A DNA stretch of 64,000 bases from Skeletonema tropicum (GCA_037178625.1 CM074141.1:2294001-2358000); one strand, 5' to 3'. Numbered from the stretch's first letter, positions 24,028 through 36,124 are shown. Notes: generated by a model not told the origin, from the letters alone. Numbers and translations are program-made.

Positions 24028-25382
24028 GGCAGCTAGTTTGTGCTGGTGGAGACCCCTAGGACATAAGGTACCTATTCCTTCAGTAGGCTTATGTCTAGGG
24101 GTCTACATACGTACGATGGAATAAGTATCTTATGTCTAGGGGTTACGAGAAAGTCCTGAAAGGAGTTTTAAAATTGAGAGTTCCTTAAAACTCATCCACC
24201 AGTCAGAGAAGCCACGGCTCCACTGCGCACTTACTGCGCTGGTTTCATTTCAAATTTCAAATTTCAAGAGAACCTACTATGGTACTTCACATCGGCACCG
24301 GCCCTTTCACTTGCAATAATTGCATACATAATACCATTTGAGATTCGGTACCTCTACATATTAAATCATCACCATGGCAAGAGGGGGAGGAAGACCCGTG
24401 GGTGTCAAGAACGGCTACAAAGCCAAACGCAAGCAGACTTCGTCTCAAAAGAAAAAACAAGCAGAACGCTGCGCAGAGACGAAACAAAAGAATAAAAAGA
24501 AGAAGGAACAGCAAAAGGCAGCGGTCGAGAGAGCTGCACGGATGAATTTCTTTGCCCCGCGAACGAATCGATCATCTGGTGATTCTACTGCTGCTCCCAT
24601 CAATAATGATACGACAACAACTGCCGCCGCTGCTGCCGTGAACACGTCGGCCGATGACAGAGCTGATGCTGCCGCTGAAGAGAATTCAACCACAACAGCG
24701 GTCACAGCTGTCGACAACAATTCCGCCACTCCTGACTACGACGTTGTTACTATCAATAATCCGGAAATAAACAATGTCATTGATCCTGCCAACGCAATTG
24801 CAGAGCTGGACTACAGCGAAGAAGAAGCAACAAAGAAGCATTCAGACGACTTTGAAGATGATACTATTCCAGGCATCCAGCAACGGTACGTGGCAGCCGT
24901 CCAGTCGACTCTTCTGCGTCGACTCTTACGTGACTCTCATTCCATATACTGCCTGCCACATTTGTAATGCGCTACATTCTCACGGGAATAATTATTATTC
25001 TGCTGTGTCTATTTATTAATTGAATAATTGAAGGAGACATTCCACACTTGATGTGGATAGAGTTATTTACATCACATCATGTGAGGCCATCACGGTACTT
25101 TTTCTAAATGAATCATGCCTCTTGATGTATTATTATTCTACACGCAGACGTACATTATCTTCTTCGACAAAAATATTATCATCGACGGTCCATGGGATAA
25201 GTTCTCTGGCGGCGAACCTTACATCGACAACAGCATACTACAGTAATGACTACTACTAGACTGCTACTACGGATCTTTTGACTTTTTGACATGGTCGAGC
25301 GAGATCTTTCTTTTTCTCTTCTCTTTTCCCCTCTTCTCCCTCCTTTTCCTTAAAACTCATCCACCAGCACCACCTCGATGCC
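24028..25382 (+). mobile_element. Inverted-ended DNA transposon, array copy 4
   Basis: Last copy of the element. The left flank is filler, the right flank acaaaagag. It precedes the longest LRR gene rather than a truncated one. Confidence 0.75.
24374..24967 (+). CDS. Transposon-borne 197-aa protein (unit 4)
   Basis: Protein identical to the unit 1 copy although the neighbouring LRR gene has diverged. Confidence 0.55.
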   Translation: MARGGGRPVGVKNGYKAKRKQTSSQKKKQAERCAETKQKNKKKKEQQKAAVERAARMNFFAPRTNRSSGDSTAAPINNDTTTTAAAAAVNTSADDRADAAAEENSTTTAVTAVDNNSATPDYDVVTINNPEINNVIDPANAIAELDYSEEEATKKHSDDFEDDTIPGIQQRYVAAVQSTLLRRLLRDSHSIYCLPHL

Positions 25383-25563
25383 ACAAAAGAGGAGCATCTT
25401 GTATCATCTTATGATCCTTACTATGTATCATCTTGAATTGATGTTGAAGGGTCCCTGATCCTGCATGCAGCATCAACTTGTACGCCCTGGCCGATCTTGA
25501 TCTACCTATTTATTTACTTAACTGAAGAGCAAGAGCAAGAGACCATCCCATTATTGCCACATC

Positions 25564-28500
25564 ATGGACGACACCACTTTAACTTCAGACGCCGCTGGTA
25601 TGAATCGCCGCATTCTCCTGGAACAGCTAGCAACTATTCGCTCTGTGATGATTCGCGAAGAGAATGTGGATGCCGATCATTCCCTCGATCTTGACCTTGA
25701 CGACGTCGCCATCAAAGATATTGCGAAGGCTAATCAAGTGACCAATCTTTCAACTGAGTTCCTTTTGACTTTGACAGTGCTGCAGGACATCCTGCTCCTT
25801 CGCCTTCATTTACTCAACGAGGTCAAGGTAGGAGAAGGGGCGGGGCGATCAGCGGAATCGGATGTCGATGTCGCTGCTGCCGCAAAGAAGAAGCAGAAGA
25901 AAGAACAAGAAGAAAAGGGCTTCAAAGAGAAAACGCCACAAGCACAAGCAGATCAAGGATGACAAGGACGACAAGGCCGCCACTGAGCAAAAGAAGAAGG
26001 AGAAAAAGCTCAAGTCATGGTCATGGTTGTTTGGCCTGGGCGGTGGAATCATTTCGCTGATTATGATGATCGGCTTTAGCTTCAGCTCCATCACTACGCC
26101 GATTGTCACCGTCTCACTATTTCATCCTAGTGATGGATCATCGGAGGGGAAGGCTCCTCCAGCCATGCCACCGTCAATATCTCGCTCTCTTCGTGGGAGG
26201 TACAAAGGATCCAATAATGCAGCATCAACGTCACCCGACATTATCAGTCCATTGTCGCCTGTAGTGCCTCCGACTCCGATCTACTCCCCGGGGGCTGCTG
26301 TTACCGTAAGGAATCATCGTAGGAACGCCGACGATAGGGCTCTAGCATCTACCACTACCAACTCCCCCAAACTCAAACCATCAAGCTCCCCTACATTCAT
26401 AAAGTCAGCTACTCCTTCGAGTTCTTTGAATCCATCAAGCTCTCCCACGATTTCTGAAGCTAATGCATCAGATATCAGTATGACATGTGTGGATACACCC
26501 GGCTGGGTGGATAAATTTGACCGTGGGTGTTACTGGTACGAAAAAGAGTTTTGGGATGATCCTGGATGTCAAGGCGCTGACGTCTGGGTAGGGAAGCTTG
26601 GCCCAGTCTCTGAAAATTGCTGCCATTGTGGAAAGAAGGTGAGGCTCAATTGAGTTTGCAATCAATTCCATACTTACCAACTTACGCTAACGCGTTTATA
26701 TTCAATTCTCTCTTGCGTGTAATCCGTTCACTGGGGGGACCTTCGACTCAGTCTGTAAGCTATGTAAGTCATATAAAATTTATGATAGTGCATCATGTGC
26801 TCGATCGTGTACGTCTCTAACTCAATTTTTGTCTCTCTCAATCTACAATATACAATGGCCTATTTGACTTCAGTGCGATGATGTGAGCTCAAAATGTCAA
26901 AAGCACTTGGGGACTGACTTAGGAATCAAGGATGGTGTCATGACATCATTGTGTGAAGATGCAGAGTCTTGTTCTTGTCCTACAGCCAACGAAGTCAAAA
27001 TCGTCGATGGTATCAGCTCGGAAGCATCAGGGTTAGCAACAGTCATGGGTCCATCCAATGAGACGGTTGGTTTGTACGATGAGTGCAAGTGTGACTTTTG
27101 GTTAAGTCTTTGCAAAGATACAAGAGTCGGAGAAGCTTGTGATTACGCAGCTGAATATTGCTGCGGAGATTACATGACTTATGAAGACAATGAAGGGAGC
27201 GACTGGGGCGTCATTCCTCTGCAGGGTATGAACTGCTATTGTGATTTCTTCAACTACGCCCAGAATGACTTTGAACATGCATTGAAGTCAAAGACGCTCA
27301 ATGTGAATGAAACCTTCTCAAACGTTTGTGATCAATTTCAATTACTGAGGAGTGCTGTCTTGGATAGTTCTCACATTCTATTTGATGGACGTGTTCTTGT
27401 TGAGTTGCCAAGTCTTGTGGCGATATACAAAGGAACAAACGGCGAGAACTGGAAAAACAACACTGGGTGGAATAGTTACCTAATAGATTATTGTGAGTGG
27501 TATGGAATCTCCTGCGACGCTGATGGATATGTTGCTAGCATCAATTTGAGGGATAACAACCTTACAGGCCAGTTTCCAACATACACAAATGAGAATGGGG
27601 CAACCTTTGTAGAGAGGACGTGGGTATTAGCCAAGTTTGGTTTATCAAATCTTTTCAACCTCAAGACTGTTGACTTGGCAGACAACAAGCTCACCGGTAC
27701 AATTGACTATCGTGCTCTCTACAATCTCCCTTTGCTTACCCACTTCGACGTTTCGGGGAATCAATTAAGCGGAGATGTGGACGCCCTTGTCTCTCCATCG
27801 ATCACGCACGCCAACTTTGGTAACAACAACTTTACGTCTATGCGGATCTTTGAAAGATACAAGGGATCCTACCAAACGCTACGCTTTTGTGACGTGAGCA
27901 ACAACAACATAGCAATTGATGCCACTGACCTGCTGAAGAATATTCCCAACCAATATTGAGGAATTCATCGCAGTCAAAGCAATACAATCGAAGGGAAGCC
28001 TTCCAGAATCAGTTGAATCAATCTTGAAAGTTACGTCGATTCGACATGTCATCTAATGCTCTCTCTGGGACTCTTACCTGGATTTGTAGACTCTATTTTG
28101 AGTCTGCAAGAGCTTGACTTGTCTAACCAAATGAAAGGCTTTACTGGATCAATTCCGGACAATATATGGAGACTCATGTCCTATCAAGAAACTAAGTCTA
28201 GCTGGGAACAAGCTGGAGGGTACTATCCCACGCTCGATTGGGGACATGACTGTGCTGGAAGTGCTTGATCTGTCCAACAATTTCTTGAAAAGCTCAATTC
28301 CTCCCGAGCTTGGAATGCTTGAAGGTGAGAGAATACTGTCCATCATTTGTAGCTGCTATTATATGCTTCTATATCCTTGCACCGACTTATATCGTCGCCG
28401 AATATGAATACTTGTGCCATTTTGAATCTTCAGGTTCGTTAAAATGGCTTGGTCTCATAAACAATACATTGACCGGAATTATTCCTTCCCAGCTTGGTCA

Positions 28501-30885
28501 TCTTCAGGGTGCTTCTGTCCTCTTGCAGGGTAATAATTTTCAGAAATTGAACTTTTCAGCTACTGCTCCTCTGAGTCTTTGTACTCTGCGTATTGGTGTG
28601 AAAGAGTTTGATCTTGCAAATGACACAGACTTGTGTCCGGTCGAACGGAATGCTTTGAGTGAATTTTACGATTCGGCCAAGGGCGCAGAGTGGACAAATG
28701 ACACCAATTGGGTGCATGAGCATGCAACCCACTGTGACTGGCATGGAGTTACTTGCGATAATAAAACAAATCACGTGACAAAGTTGGAACTATACAACAA
28801 TGGCTTGTCGGGGAGATTGAGTAGTAGCATCGTTAATCTTAGGTCTATCGAGAGATTGGACTTGAGTGATAACGACATCAAGGTGATTTCTATGTGCTTA
28901 ATACTCAATGCATTACTCTCCTTTACTTTCTCCTTTCTAACACTCTTCTCTAATAACACCGCCTTCTGGTACTCTCACAGGGATCAATTCCATCAGAGAT
29001 TGGCCGGCTTTCCAAACTCACCCATCTGCGCCTCAGCTACAATGCTTTCACAGGAGCGGCACCTGAAGACCTAGCGAAGTTGACAAATCTTCAACTCCTT
29101 CAGCTCCAAAGCAACAGGATTAGGAAGATGCCCGACAAACTCAAATTGGATGACGCCAAATACGGATATTCCACATTCGTCACAGACTGCGGCGTACCCT
29201 CTGCTTTTGATGAGGCCCTCAAGTGCAAAAATTGTACAATGTGTTGTAAGTACGATATGTGTCCAATGTGCCAGTTGTATATTCTTATGATCCCCAGATC
29301 AATTCGCATCATCTTCCCCAATGCCTCTCCTCTCACCAGCTCTCATGTCATATCACTCGCTGTAGGCAATGCAAATGACGATTGTTATCCCCAAGAAGAT
29401 ACATTTGCTGCCGAAATGGGTCTGAAGAACTATGGCATATTTGCTGCTGTGGCCTTTGCTGTCTTCAATATATTGTGTTGCATTGCCGGCCTCTTTTTGT
29501 ATTGCTTCCGCATCGGCAAGTCTACAATGCCAAAGGAAAGTAGGCAAGAACATGCTTTGATAAGAGTTGGCAAAAATTCAGTATCAGCATATTCTTACAA
29601 GCCAATTGGTTGGTTGGCAGCTTTTATGACATTTGGCATACATTTAGTCAGACTGGTTTTACACCGCTTCTGCAAGTCAAGGAAAAGTAATCATGAATAT
29701 GCTTTGAGAAAAATCGGCAAAGATTCAGTTTATTCTTACATCGTCATAGACAACCCTCTTGGCTGGCTGGCAGCATTTGCAACACTTTTCATACAGGTTT
29801 TCATTCTCGTTTTCTTCGTCATTGCGTCGGAAGCTAACTTGCAAGACGACAAAATCGACATAGAGTTCACCTGGAAATGCCCTCGCGACTCGCACGAGTG
29901 CCGCAACACAGCTGATTTAAATAACTTTGGCTGGGCTGTTTTCGTTGTGCTAATGGTTGCCTTTCTTGCAAAGGATTTCATTAATGGAGGCAAGTTGATT
30001 TATCACTCATCCAAAAGTTATGACGATCCTGGCCGAATGATTCGATATTTCTTCGGTGGGATGGGATTGTTTTCGATCACAACGTTTGCCTTGTATGTAA
30101 GTTGTTGCTGTCGCAATGTGTCTATGATTTTGCCCTCATCCTGATGCAAATGATGCATGAATAACATCTCTGTTCGTCTGATAATCCCCGCTCAGGTCAG
30201 TACTGTGTACAACAGTGTAATCGCTACAAGCAATACGGCACTTATTGTCAACTCAGTAGTTGTGCTGTTTGTAATGGATATAGACGAGGTCATCTTCGCT
30301 GCGTTGGAAGCAATCAGTGATAAGTTCACAGAGCATACAGCTGAAGCTGAAACGGAAGAAGTATCCAAACTGAAAAAGGAACTTGATGATAAAAGGAAGG
30401 AACTTGAACACAACATGAAACAGGAGCTTGAACAACAAAGGAAGGATCTTGATGATAAAAGGAAGGAACTTGAACGCAAAATGAAAAAGGAACTTGAACG
30501 CAAAATGAAAGAGGAACTTGAGCGACAAAGGAAGGAACTTGAACGCAAAATGAAAGAGGAACTTGAACGTCAAAGGGCGCAGATAGCTTTCCTGATAAAA
30601 GAGGAGCTTGAACGTCAAAGGGCGCAGAGTGTTTCTCAGCAAGGGGAGATTGATGATCAAAGGAAGGATCTTCGAAAGCTACCCGAGGCAGTGGAGGCGA
30701 TGCAAGAGTCGCAAGCAGGAGTAGCAGATGCAGCAACAGCAGCAACATCTAACATCGAAAGCACCGACTGGGAGGGAGAGGTCGCTCAGATTTCACTGCC
30801 ATGTGAGTCTGGGGTAGAGGATCAGGATATTGTAGAATCGGAAGCACCAGCAGCAACTAAGTCATCCAAAGCCACCCCTCAATGA
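25564..30885 (+). pseudogene. LRR multi-pass membrane protein, all six exons present, frame-broken
   Basis: This is the only copy with the whole architecture. Exons: 25,564-26,638, 26,874-28,324, 28,434-28,882, 28,981-29,245, 29,366-30,096 and 30,196-30,885, all GT-AG. Order: acidic N-terminus, Lys-rich block, membrane segment, two Cys-rich domains, LRRs, second cap (CDWHGVTC), LRRs, Cys cluster (CKNCTMCC), about six hydrophobic segments with FVMDIDE, and a tail of ERKMKEELERQ-type coiled-coil repeats. The frame is broken by a 2-bp loss in an A run of exon 1 (near 25,900) and by a cluster of single-base insertions at about 27,945-28,185. If those are sequence errors this is a functional receptor-like gene; otherwise a recent pseudogene. 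The membrane module carries an extra repeat absent from copy A'. Confidence 0.75.
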
Positions 30886-31149
30886 AGTGCTGATAACAGC
30901 AAGCTCAAGTATCAATCGGATGATAATGCCGCCTGCGTCTAAGGCTGCAGTTCTATGATGCAACAGAGTTAAATTAGGGAAGATTTATGTTACACTACTC
31001 TAGAGGTAGAGGTTGTCTTCAATTGACCACAGTTCTAATCCGGTGGCGTGGGGTGAAAGAAGTCTCTGCGCCGAGCAAGACGACTGTGCATGTTGTCCGT
31101 GTCACACTCTTCTCCTCTTCACTCCTCTGCTCTTCTTGCCTCTGTAGAG
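30886..31149. other. Intergenic, nothing recognised
   Basis: No coding or repeat signal seen between the LRR gene and the secreted-gene fragment. Confidence 0.4.
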
Positions 31150-31400
31150 AAGTCTAGAGAGCTCTTCCTCCTCTGGCATCGCTCGAGACTCCTCCTTGAC
31201 CGCTACCGCCACCTAACCTACTCGGAAAAAAGTGAAATCCAAATCGAATCAGGTCCTCTGCTCCTGCTCCTGCTCCTGCTGCTGCTTCGCACTTCGCTGC
31301 GACATGACATTCCAAAGACCAGCGGGGGATCCTCATCATCAATCGTCAGCGTGATGCTATTGCGGTGCATTTGGTTCCCTCTTCGTTGGAGCGACATTGC
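31150..31400 (-). pseudogene. Secreted-gene fragment, third copy
   Basis: Minus-strand sequence resembles the middle of the secreted gene (the DDEDP segment, the cttcgc/cgctgcgacatgacattcc stretch, and RFGFHFF against RFGFNFF). It is short, expanded in a gctcct repeat and frame-broken. It bounds the LRR cluster on the right as the longer copies bound it on the left. Confidence 0.55.
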
Positions 31401-31655
31401 CGTGGAGTTTGTTGATGATATTATGTGGGAATTAGCTCGATAGAATTATACTTCGCTAATTATCATCGAATGTTTATTTTTACGTCTATGTCTATGCAAT
31501 CTTTGTATTCCTTGCTCGATCGTCACCTGTCACTCCCTAGCACATGGCATTCTGACTATCGAAAGCTTTACTGTCCTAGACGATACCATACTGCCTCCTC
31601 TTTCACAGTGGTCATGATCATGATACCGACATTGAAGATTCCTTCATCCTGCGAT

Positions 31656-32315
31656 TTACGGCGTAAGCCCAGTGTAGGTTTTTAGGTCATGATATGATGT
31701 ATCAATACTTATCATCCCAAGAAGCCAAGCACAGAGAATATACCTACCTAATATTCTTCGTCGTACCAACAACCTTTCTCGGTATAATCTTGACATGCTT
31801 CTTATTCTTTGCCATCGCTGCAGCTCTCGTCTCTCTCTCTCCCCCTCCACAACAAACTCATCCGTCGGAGTCGTATCCATATCATCCTCATGCTTCACCT
31901 CCGGATTCACCACGGTAATAATTTTCCCCTCATTAATCTTCATTTTGGCATGCACCGTTTTCTTCTTGGGAGCCTCCTTCGGCGGGATCTCACGTGCATG
32001 ATGATGCTCCACGGCTGCCTTGTGATTTTGCTCCTCGATGGATTCGGCTCGAGCTCGGAGTGCCTCGACGCGCCTTTGTAAATATCGATTGGAGAATTTG
32101 TAGTTGATCCCGTTGATTTGGAGCAGATCTCCCTGCTCGACTAGTGTTTTGAGTGTCTTTTGAAAGTGAACTTCGTTCCAGCAGGAGGATGGATCGTCGC
32201 TGTTGTTGCCGTCGGTGTCGTCCAAGATGTGTCTTCTGATGCAGGAGATGGGCGAGCCAGTTTCGTGATCTTGTAGAGATTCGATGGCGTTGAGGATTGC
32301 AGATCGGTACGGCAT
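31656..32315 (-). CDS. Linker-histone H1/H5-like globular domain protein
   Basis: Starts at 32,315. Residues 1-75 resemble a winged-helix H1/H5 globular domain: YRSAILNAIESLQDHETGSP, then WNEVHFQKTLKTLVEQGDLLQINGI with the expected NYKFS ending. A helical charged segment and a basic PKKKTVHAKMKI stretch follow. H1-type proteins bind nucleosomes and linker DNA in the nucleus; that role is inferred. The last 60 residues (Arg-rich, then hydrophobic) look unlike H1. In a CT-rich tract near 31,830-31,845 a change of frame would instead give a Lys-rich tail (AKNKKHVKIIPRKVV) and a nearby stop, so a microsatellite slip or error is possible. It is divergent from the next gene. Confidence 0.6.
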   Translation of the reverse strand: MPYRSAILNAIESLQDHETGSPISCIRRHILDDTDGNNSDDPSSCWNEVHFQKTLKTLVEQGDLLQINGINYKFSNRYLQRRVEALRARAESIEEQNHKAAVEHHHAREIPPKEAPKKKTVHAKMKINEGKIITVVNPEVKHEDDMDTTPTDEFVVEGERERRELQRWQRIRSMSRLYRERLLVRRRILGRYILCAWLLGMISIDTSYHDLKTYTGLTP

Positions 32316-32841
32316 GCTTTGATTGACCGGCTGGCAGTGTTCAGTGTTCCACTAGCTCAATTGAGTGATATGAATTGTTCGTCGTGAATATCTGTGTAGC
32401 GTCGTTCTTCTCTTTGTGATGAGCGATGTGCACAAGTAGCAAGTGGAAAACAATCAGAACAAGTTGCCAAGAGTTTGGATTTCTCTGAGAGGAGTTCTCA
32501 TTCGTTCAAGTTCAGTTGAAGCGGTTTCAAAAGGTCATCCGCTATTTACGGATAATCAAAGGCTAAGTATGTAGGCTTCTTTAATGGATCCAAAAGTGCT
32601 CAGGCGGAATAGAACACTGCACAGCCAGACAAAAGTGGACATACATACTCTCGCTCGCGTCATCCTACTTCTGCTCACATTTGTAGGCCTCTTTTAGCTT
32701 TAAGACTGGAGACCTTCTCTCGCGGGAACGACAAGGTAGAGTGAGTCCTTAATTACCTCCACGAATACGTAGAGAATCATGGCATTGTTGGTAGACAGCT
32801 GCCCCGTCATTCACGCACAAAAAAATAATATTTGCAACCAT
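32316..32841. promoter_or_regulatory. Spacer between divergent genes, partly duplicated
   Basis: About 520 bp without a gene. From about 32,548 (acggataatcaaaggctaa) onward it is duplicated at 36,292-38,744, where two transposons lie in or next to the duplicate. It should contain the promoters of both neighbours. Confidence 0.4.
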
Positions 32842-33385
32842 ATGTCTCATGAGCGCGGCCACCGTACCAATAGCCCACCATCAAGCGGGAATAAGGCACC
32901 TCATAATAATAATAAAATGGATGCAACCGACGACATCAACAACAGCCAAAGAATGAAAAAGGTATCAGTCGACAGTTTGTCACAGCTCACCACGACCGAC
33001 GCCACAGAAATGTCGTCGGTGGTGCCATCACGGATGGACGACCGGATGAGTTGGCAAATTGCAAATTGGGATGATATGGAAACATCTTTTGACGTCAACA
33101 GGGAGGCTTCATGTGCAAGCCGTAGGACATCATGTAAAAGTGAAAGTAGTGCAGCAAGCCTTGGTGCAAGCAGTTTCTATCAGTCTCTAATCAATGAGTT
33201 TGAAGCAGATGAACTACTGAGAGAGATTTCAAGAGCTTCGATTGAAGCATGAACAACACATCATGGGGACCAAGCGCAAGTCGATGCAAAAGTGTTTAGA
33301 GGAAGATGAAGAGGCGTTCGCAAATAGTTTAAGGTCATTAGCGCTCGAGGTAGAAAAGAATAAGGAGAAGGATGCAAATAATTAA
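32842..33385 (+). pseudogene. Unknown 180-aa-type protein, copy 1, frameshifted near 3' end
   Basis: Function not recognised. The conserved part starts at MSHERGHR (32,842); an in-frame Met further upstream is not supported because the second copy has a stop there. Features: Asn/Ser-rich start, VDSLSQLTTTDATEMSSVV, MSWQIANWDDMETSFDV, a Ser/Cys-rich patch and a helical acidic C-terminus. Relative to copy 2 an extra t near 33,249 creates an early stop (IEA*), although the codons beyond it are still nearly identical. Confidence 0.55.
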
Positions 33386-33801
33386 TGTAGATGTAGGAGG
33401 GAGCCTAATATAATAGCGACGTGCTAGCTGCATACATACTACATTTTCCAGAACAAATGTTTTTGCCCGCGAGTGTGGCGTTTTCGTCACACTACCCGTC
33501 ATTTACGACCCCTTTTAGATCTAATCGTCATTTCTACGTAGGAATAGTACAAGCCCGTAGAAGCTCAACGGCAATTTCACAAGCACTACATGACATGAAC
33601 CATGTCGGCCCTGTAGAGCCGCTGCTATCCCTATTTTCGCTCATCCATTCGCCGAGAGATCCTAAGTATTGACAGGAGACTCCTCTCATTGTGTTGTTGA
33701 TCGGTCGTAGTAGTCATAGGCGGCCGCTGTCATTGATTAAGTCTCGTCGGCTACTTTGCAAATTTTACGCTACACATCTCATCAAATCTGCACACATCAT
33801 C

Positions 33802-34919
33802 ATGGCCAGTGACAGCGATAGGATCGCGGCCGTCCTGAAAGGGATGAGGGGTTCTAGAGTAGATGATCATAAACATGCTAGCCGTGGCGGAAGAGCCTAC
33901 CCAAAAGAAGTGCGTGAGAAGATCATGGGGGGGACGGAATTGCATCCGTCAAGACACCAGTTGTGAGGCGCCTATGTGAGGCGCCTACAGGAACAAAAGA
34001 AGTTCCCTTCACTGCAGACTTGCAGAAGGTGGCTGAGACAGTATGTAACGTTGGGGAACATCTTACCAAAGCGCAAAACCGGCAACAAGGCCGCGACACG
34101 GGAGATTGATGGGGAGGCTCTTTTTCAGCTTGCCCTGTATCGGATGGTAAGGCCTCATGCAAGGCTGTACGAGGTTAGAGCTTATCTCTCCAATAGATTC
34201 CCGACTGTTGAGCCCTACTTGGACTCACAAATATATCGAGGAGAACAGCGGCTAGGTCTCTCCCGAAAAGCTGCGTCGTCGACATCACAAGAGGCATACT
34301 CACGAAAGAATCTACTCAAACGCAAAATGTATTGGGAAGAACCGTACCCCCTTGGTGTCGCAGGCAAGAGTACGGCATCCATTATTGATATTGACGAAGC
34401 AAAATTCAAACTCGAGTCGACGGACCGCTCTTACGGGAAGGTGGCCCGAGAGTTCCGATGCAATTTAAGAGGAAGCTACAAAAAGGGAGACCCGGAACCA
34501 ATTTGATTATGGCCGTATCTGGAGATAATCAAAATCCAATCTCTTTCCATAAACAATTCACAGAAGGAGGGACTGATCTTCATAGGTTCTATTGCTTCAT
34601 GGAGGATTTGATCGATTTCCTTGGCAACAACTACCCAAACCGGAGCTTCCTTTTCACATTAGACAATCTCAATATCCACAAACACCCCATCATCCTGAAC
34701 TTGATTGAAGATGCTGGACATCGAGTCGTGTTTCGAGCACTTTATTGGTCGTGTGACGGATCTATTGAGTATTTCTTCAATACCATACACACCATCCTTG
34801 AGATGGGTGGCGACAAAATGGAAGATGTGAATGCTTTGGTGAATCGGATTAATCTTATCATCGGAAGTATGGGATCTTTCCGTAGATACTTTCTACACGT
34901 AGGATTTCCTGACAACTAG
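33802..34919 (+). pseudogene. DDE transposase, Tc1/IS630 type, frameshifted
   Basis: Probable start MASDSDRIAAVLKG at 33,802. An N-terminal helix-turn-helix-like region (LQTCRRWLRQYVTLGNILPKR) is followed by the catalytic core: IIDIDEAKF (first Asp), FLFTLDNLNIHKHP (second Asp) and CDGSIEYFFNTIH (third acidic residue, Glu), the usual order of DDE_3 enzymes that cut and paste at TA. Three frames are needed: a slip in a G run near 33,930, a 13-bp tandem duplication (gtgaggcgcctat) at about 33,963-33,988, and a change near 34,480. The copy is therefore inactive unless the sequence is wrong. Confidence 0.75.
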
Positions 34920-35008
34920 TTATTCATGAAGTAGAATAATACAAATAATGATGTATAATCATATGAATTTAGTTCAAAAGAAACTATGCATAGCCTAATT
35001 CAAGCGCT

Positions 35009-36124
35009 TCAAGTGCTTGATAGAATCTGTGAGCAAATCTGCTGCCTCCGGAGTACTGCACAATTGAACTCTTCCAAGTGCTTCTTCTTTGCCTTACAAG
35101 CTTTGGTGATTGATTTATTCACCTTCGCATTATCGTCGAAATCAGGTTCTTTATCGCAGAGTGAATGGCTGCACTTCGGACATGGCAAAGAAATCGCTTT
35201 CCCTCCAAACTTATTGTACTCCCGATCTAACTTATCCGATGATAGCTTCACTGCCTTGCAACCTTTTTTGTTGATATTTCTCCTTGTCCAACTTTGCCAA
35301 ACAATACAGTTGAACGTTCTCTAGAATTGTGGTGAATACTGCCAACTCTCTCTCCAATGCCCTCGTCAAGAAATTATCATGTTGAAGCAGCTCGTTCATC
35401 AATACCCAGGTCTTTGCCATGGCCGCTGCAATCACCGACTTTTTTGTCTTCTGTGCGTATCTTTTGGTCGGAATTACCGTCATAGCACGACGTTTTAGTG
35501 GATCGCTGCACTTGGCCGCTGCTTCAACGATAGAAGCTTTGTTTCCGAGCGAGTATTCATGTTTGTGAGGAGTTTAACTGCTGAATGCGTAGTAGATGTC
35601 ATGTCTTCCTTTGCCGCAAGCCTTGACTCAATAGCAGACTGTAGAGATGGAGAAATTTTTCGAATAGTGGGAGATGGAACCTTCACAACTTTGGGAGGAC
35701 GTATTCCCGTGGGAGGACGTTTGGAACCTGCACCAGCGGCGGCACCATCGTCATCATTATCATTGCTGCTCGGCGAGGCATGAGGGGAGGGGAGAAGTTC
35801 GACTGATGGGGTCGGCGAATCAACATCGGCCGATGAAAGACTCTCACTCTCTTTAGATTTTCTCTCTCTGGCCGCTTTATTTGCCGCTTTATTTGCATCA
35901 ATTCTGGCCCACATTTCCCTATAAACAGAAGAATGATAGGAGGATGATTCGGATCCGGATGAGATGGAAATACCGTCATCTTTCTTGCCCTTTGGCGAGG
36001 CAAAGGGCGAGGCAGACGACATCTGTGTACTGCTGTTGTTGTATCTAATATTATTGGCTCCCCCTATGAGCCGGCGATCCTTTTTCCTACTCCTCAACGG
36101 ACCCGCAGGACGCTTTGACGACAT
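35009..36124 (-). pseudogene. Accessory gene of the Tc1-like element, frameshifted
   Basis: Reads from MSSKRPAGPLRSRKK (36,124) on the minus strand: a basic Ser-rich N-terminus, VYREMWARIDANKAANKAARE helix, Pro/Ser-rich middle, then helical AKTWVLMNELLQHDNFLTR and a Cys motif (CPKC...C, about 35,170-35,190) near the end. Three successive frames (36,124-35,495, 35,483-35,232, 35,251-35,009) give one continuous-looking protein, so it has decayed like the transposase. I do not recognise the family; most Tc1 elements have a single gene, so a second gene is unusual. Confidence 0.55.

Larger units (their letters stand above)
12650..27297 (+). repeat. 3,793-bp direct tandem array, three full units plus one partial
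   Basis: Units are 12,650-16,442, 16,443-20,235, 20,236-24,028 and a partial fourth from 24,029 to about 27,297. Every landmark recurs at exactly 3,793 bp. Units 1 to 3 are almost identical; one difference noticed is t/c near 15,881 (Val against Ala). Unit 4 differs at several sites in the LRR exon 1 and leaves the repeat near 27,297, continuing into a full-length family member. Each unit is: 1.35-kb transposon, LRR promoter, LRR gene truncated in exon 2, and about 250 bp of unrelated sequence. Confidence 0.95.

Noticed and set aside
12650..27297. CRISPR-like array
   Set aside because: The repeats are 3.8 kb, eukaryotic gene-bearing and contiguous; there are no short repeats with unique spacers.
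32779..32841. Upstream Met (MALLVDSC...) as start of the 180-residue gene
   Set aside because: The equivalent frame in the second copy has a stop before the conserved protein, so the start at MSHERGH is better supported.
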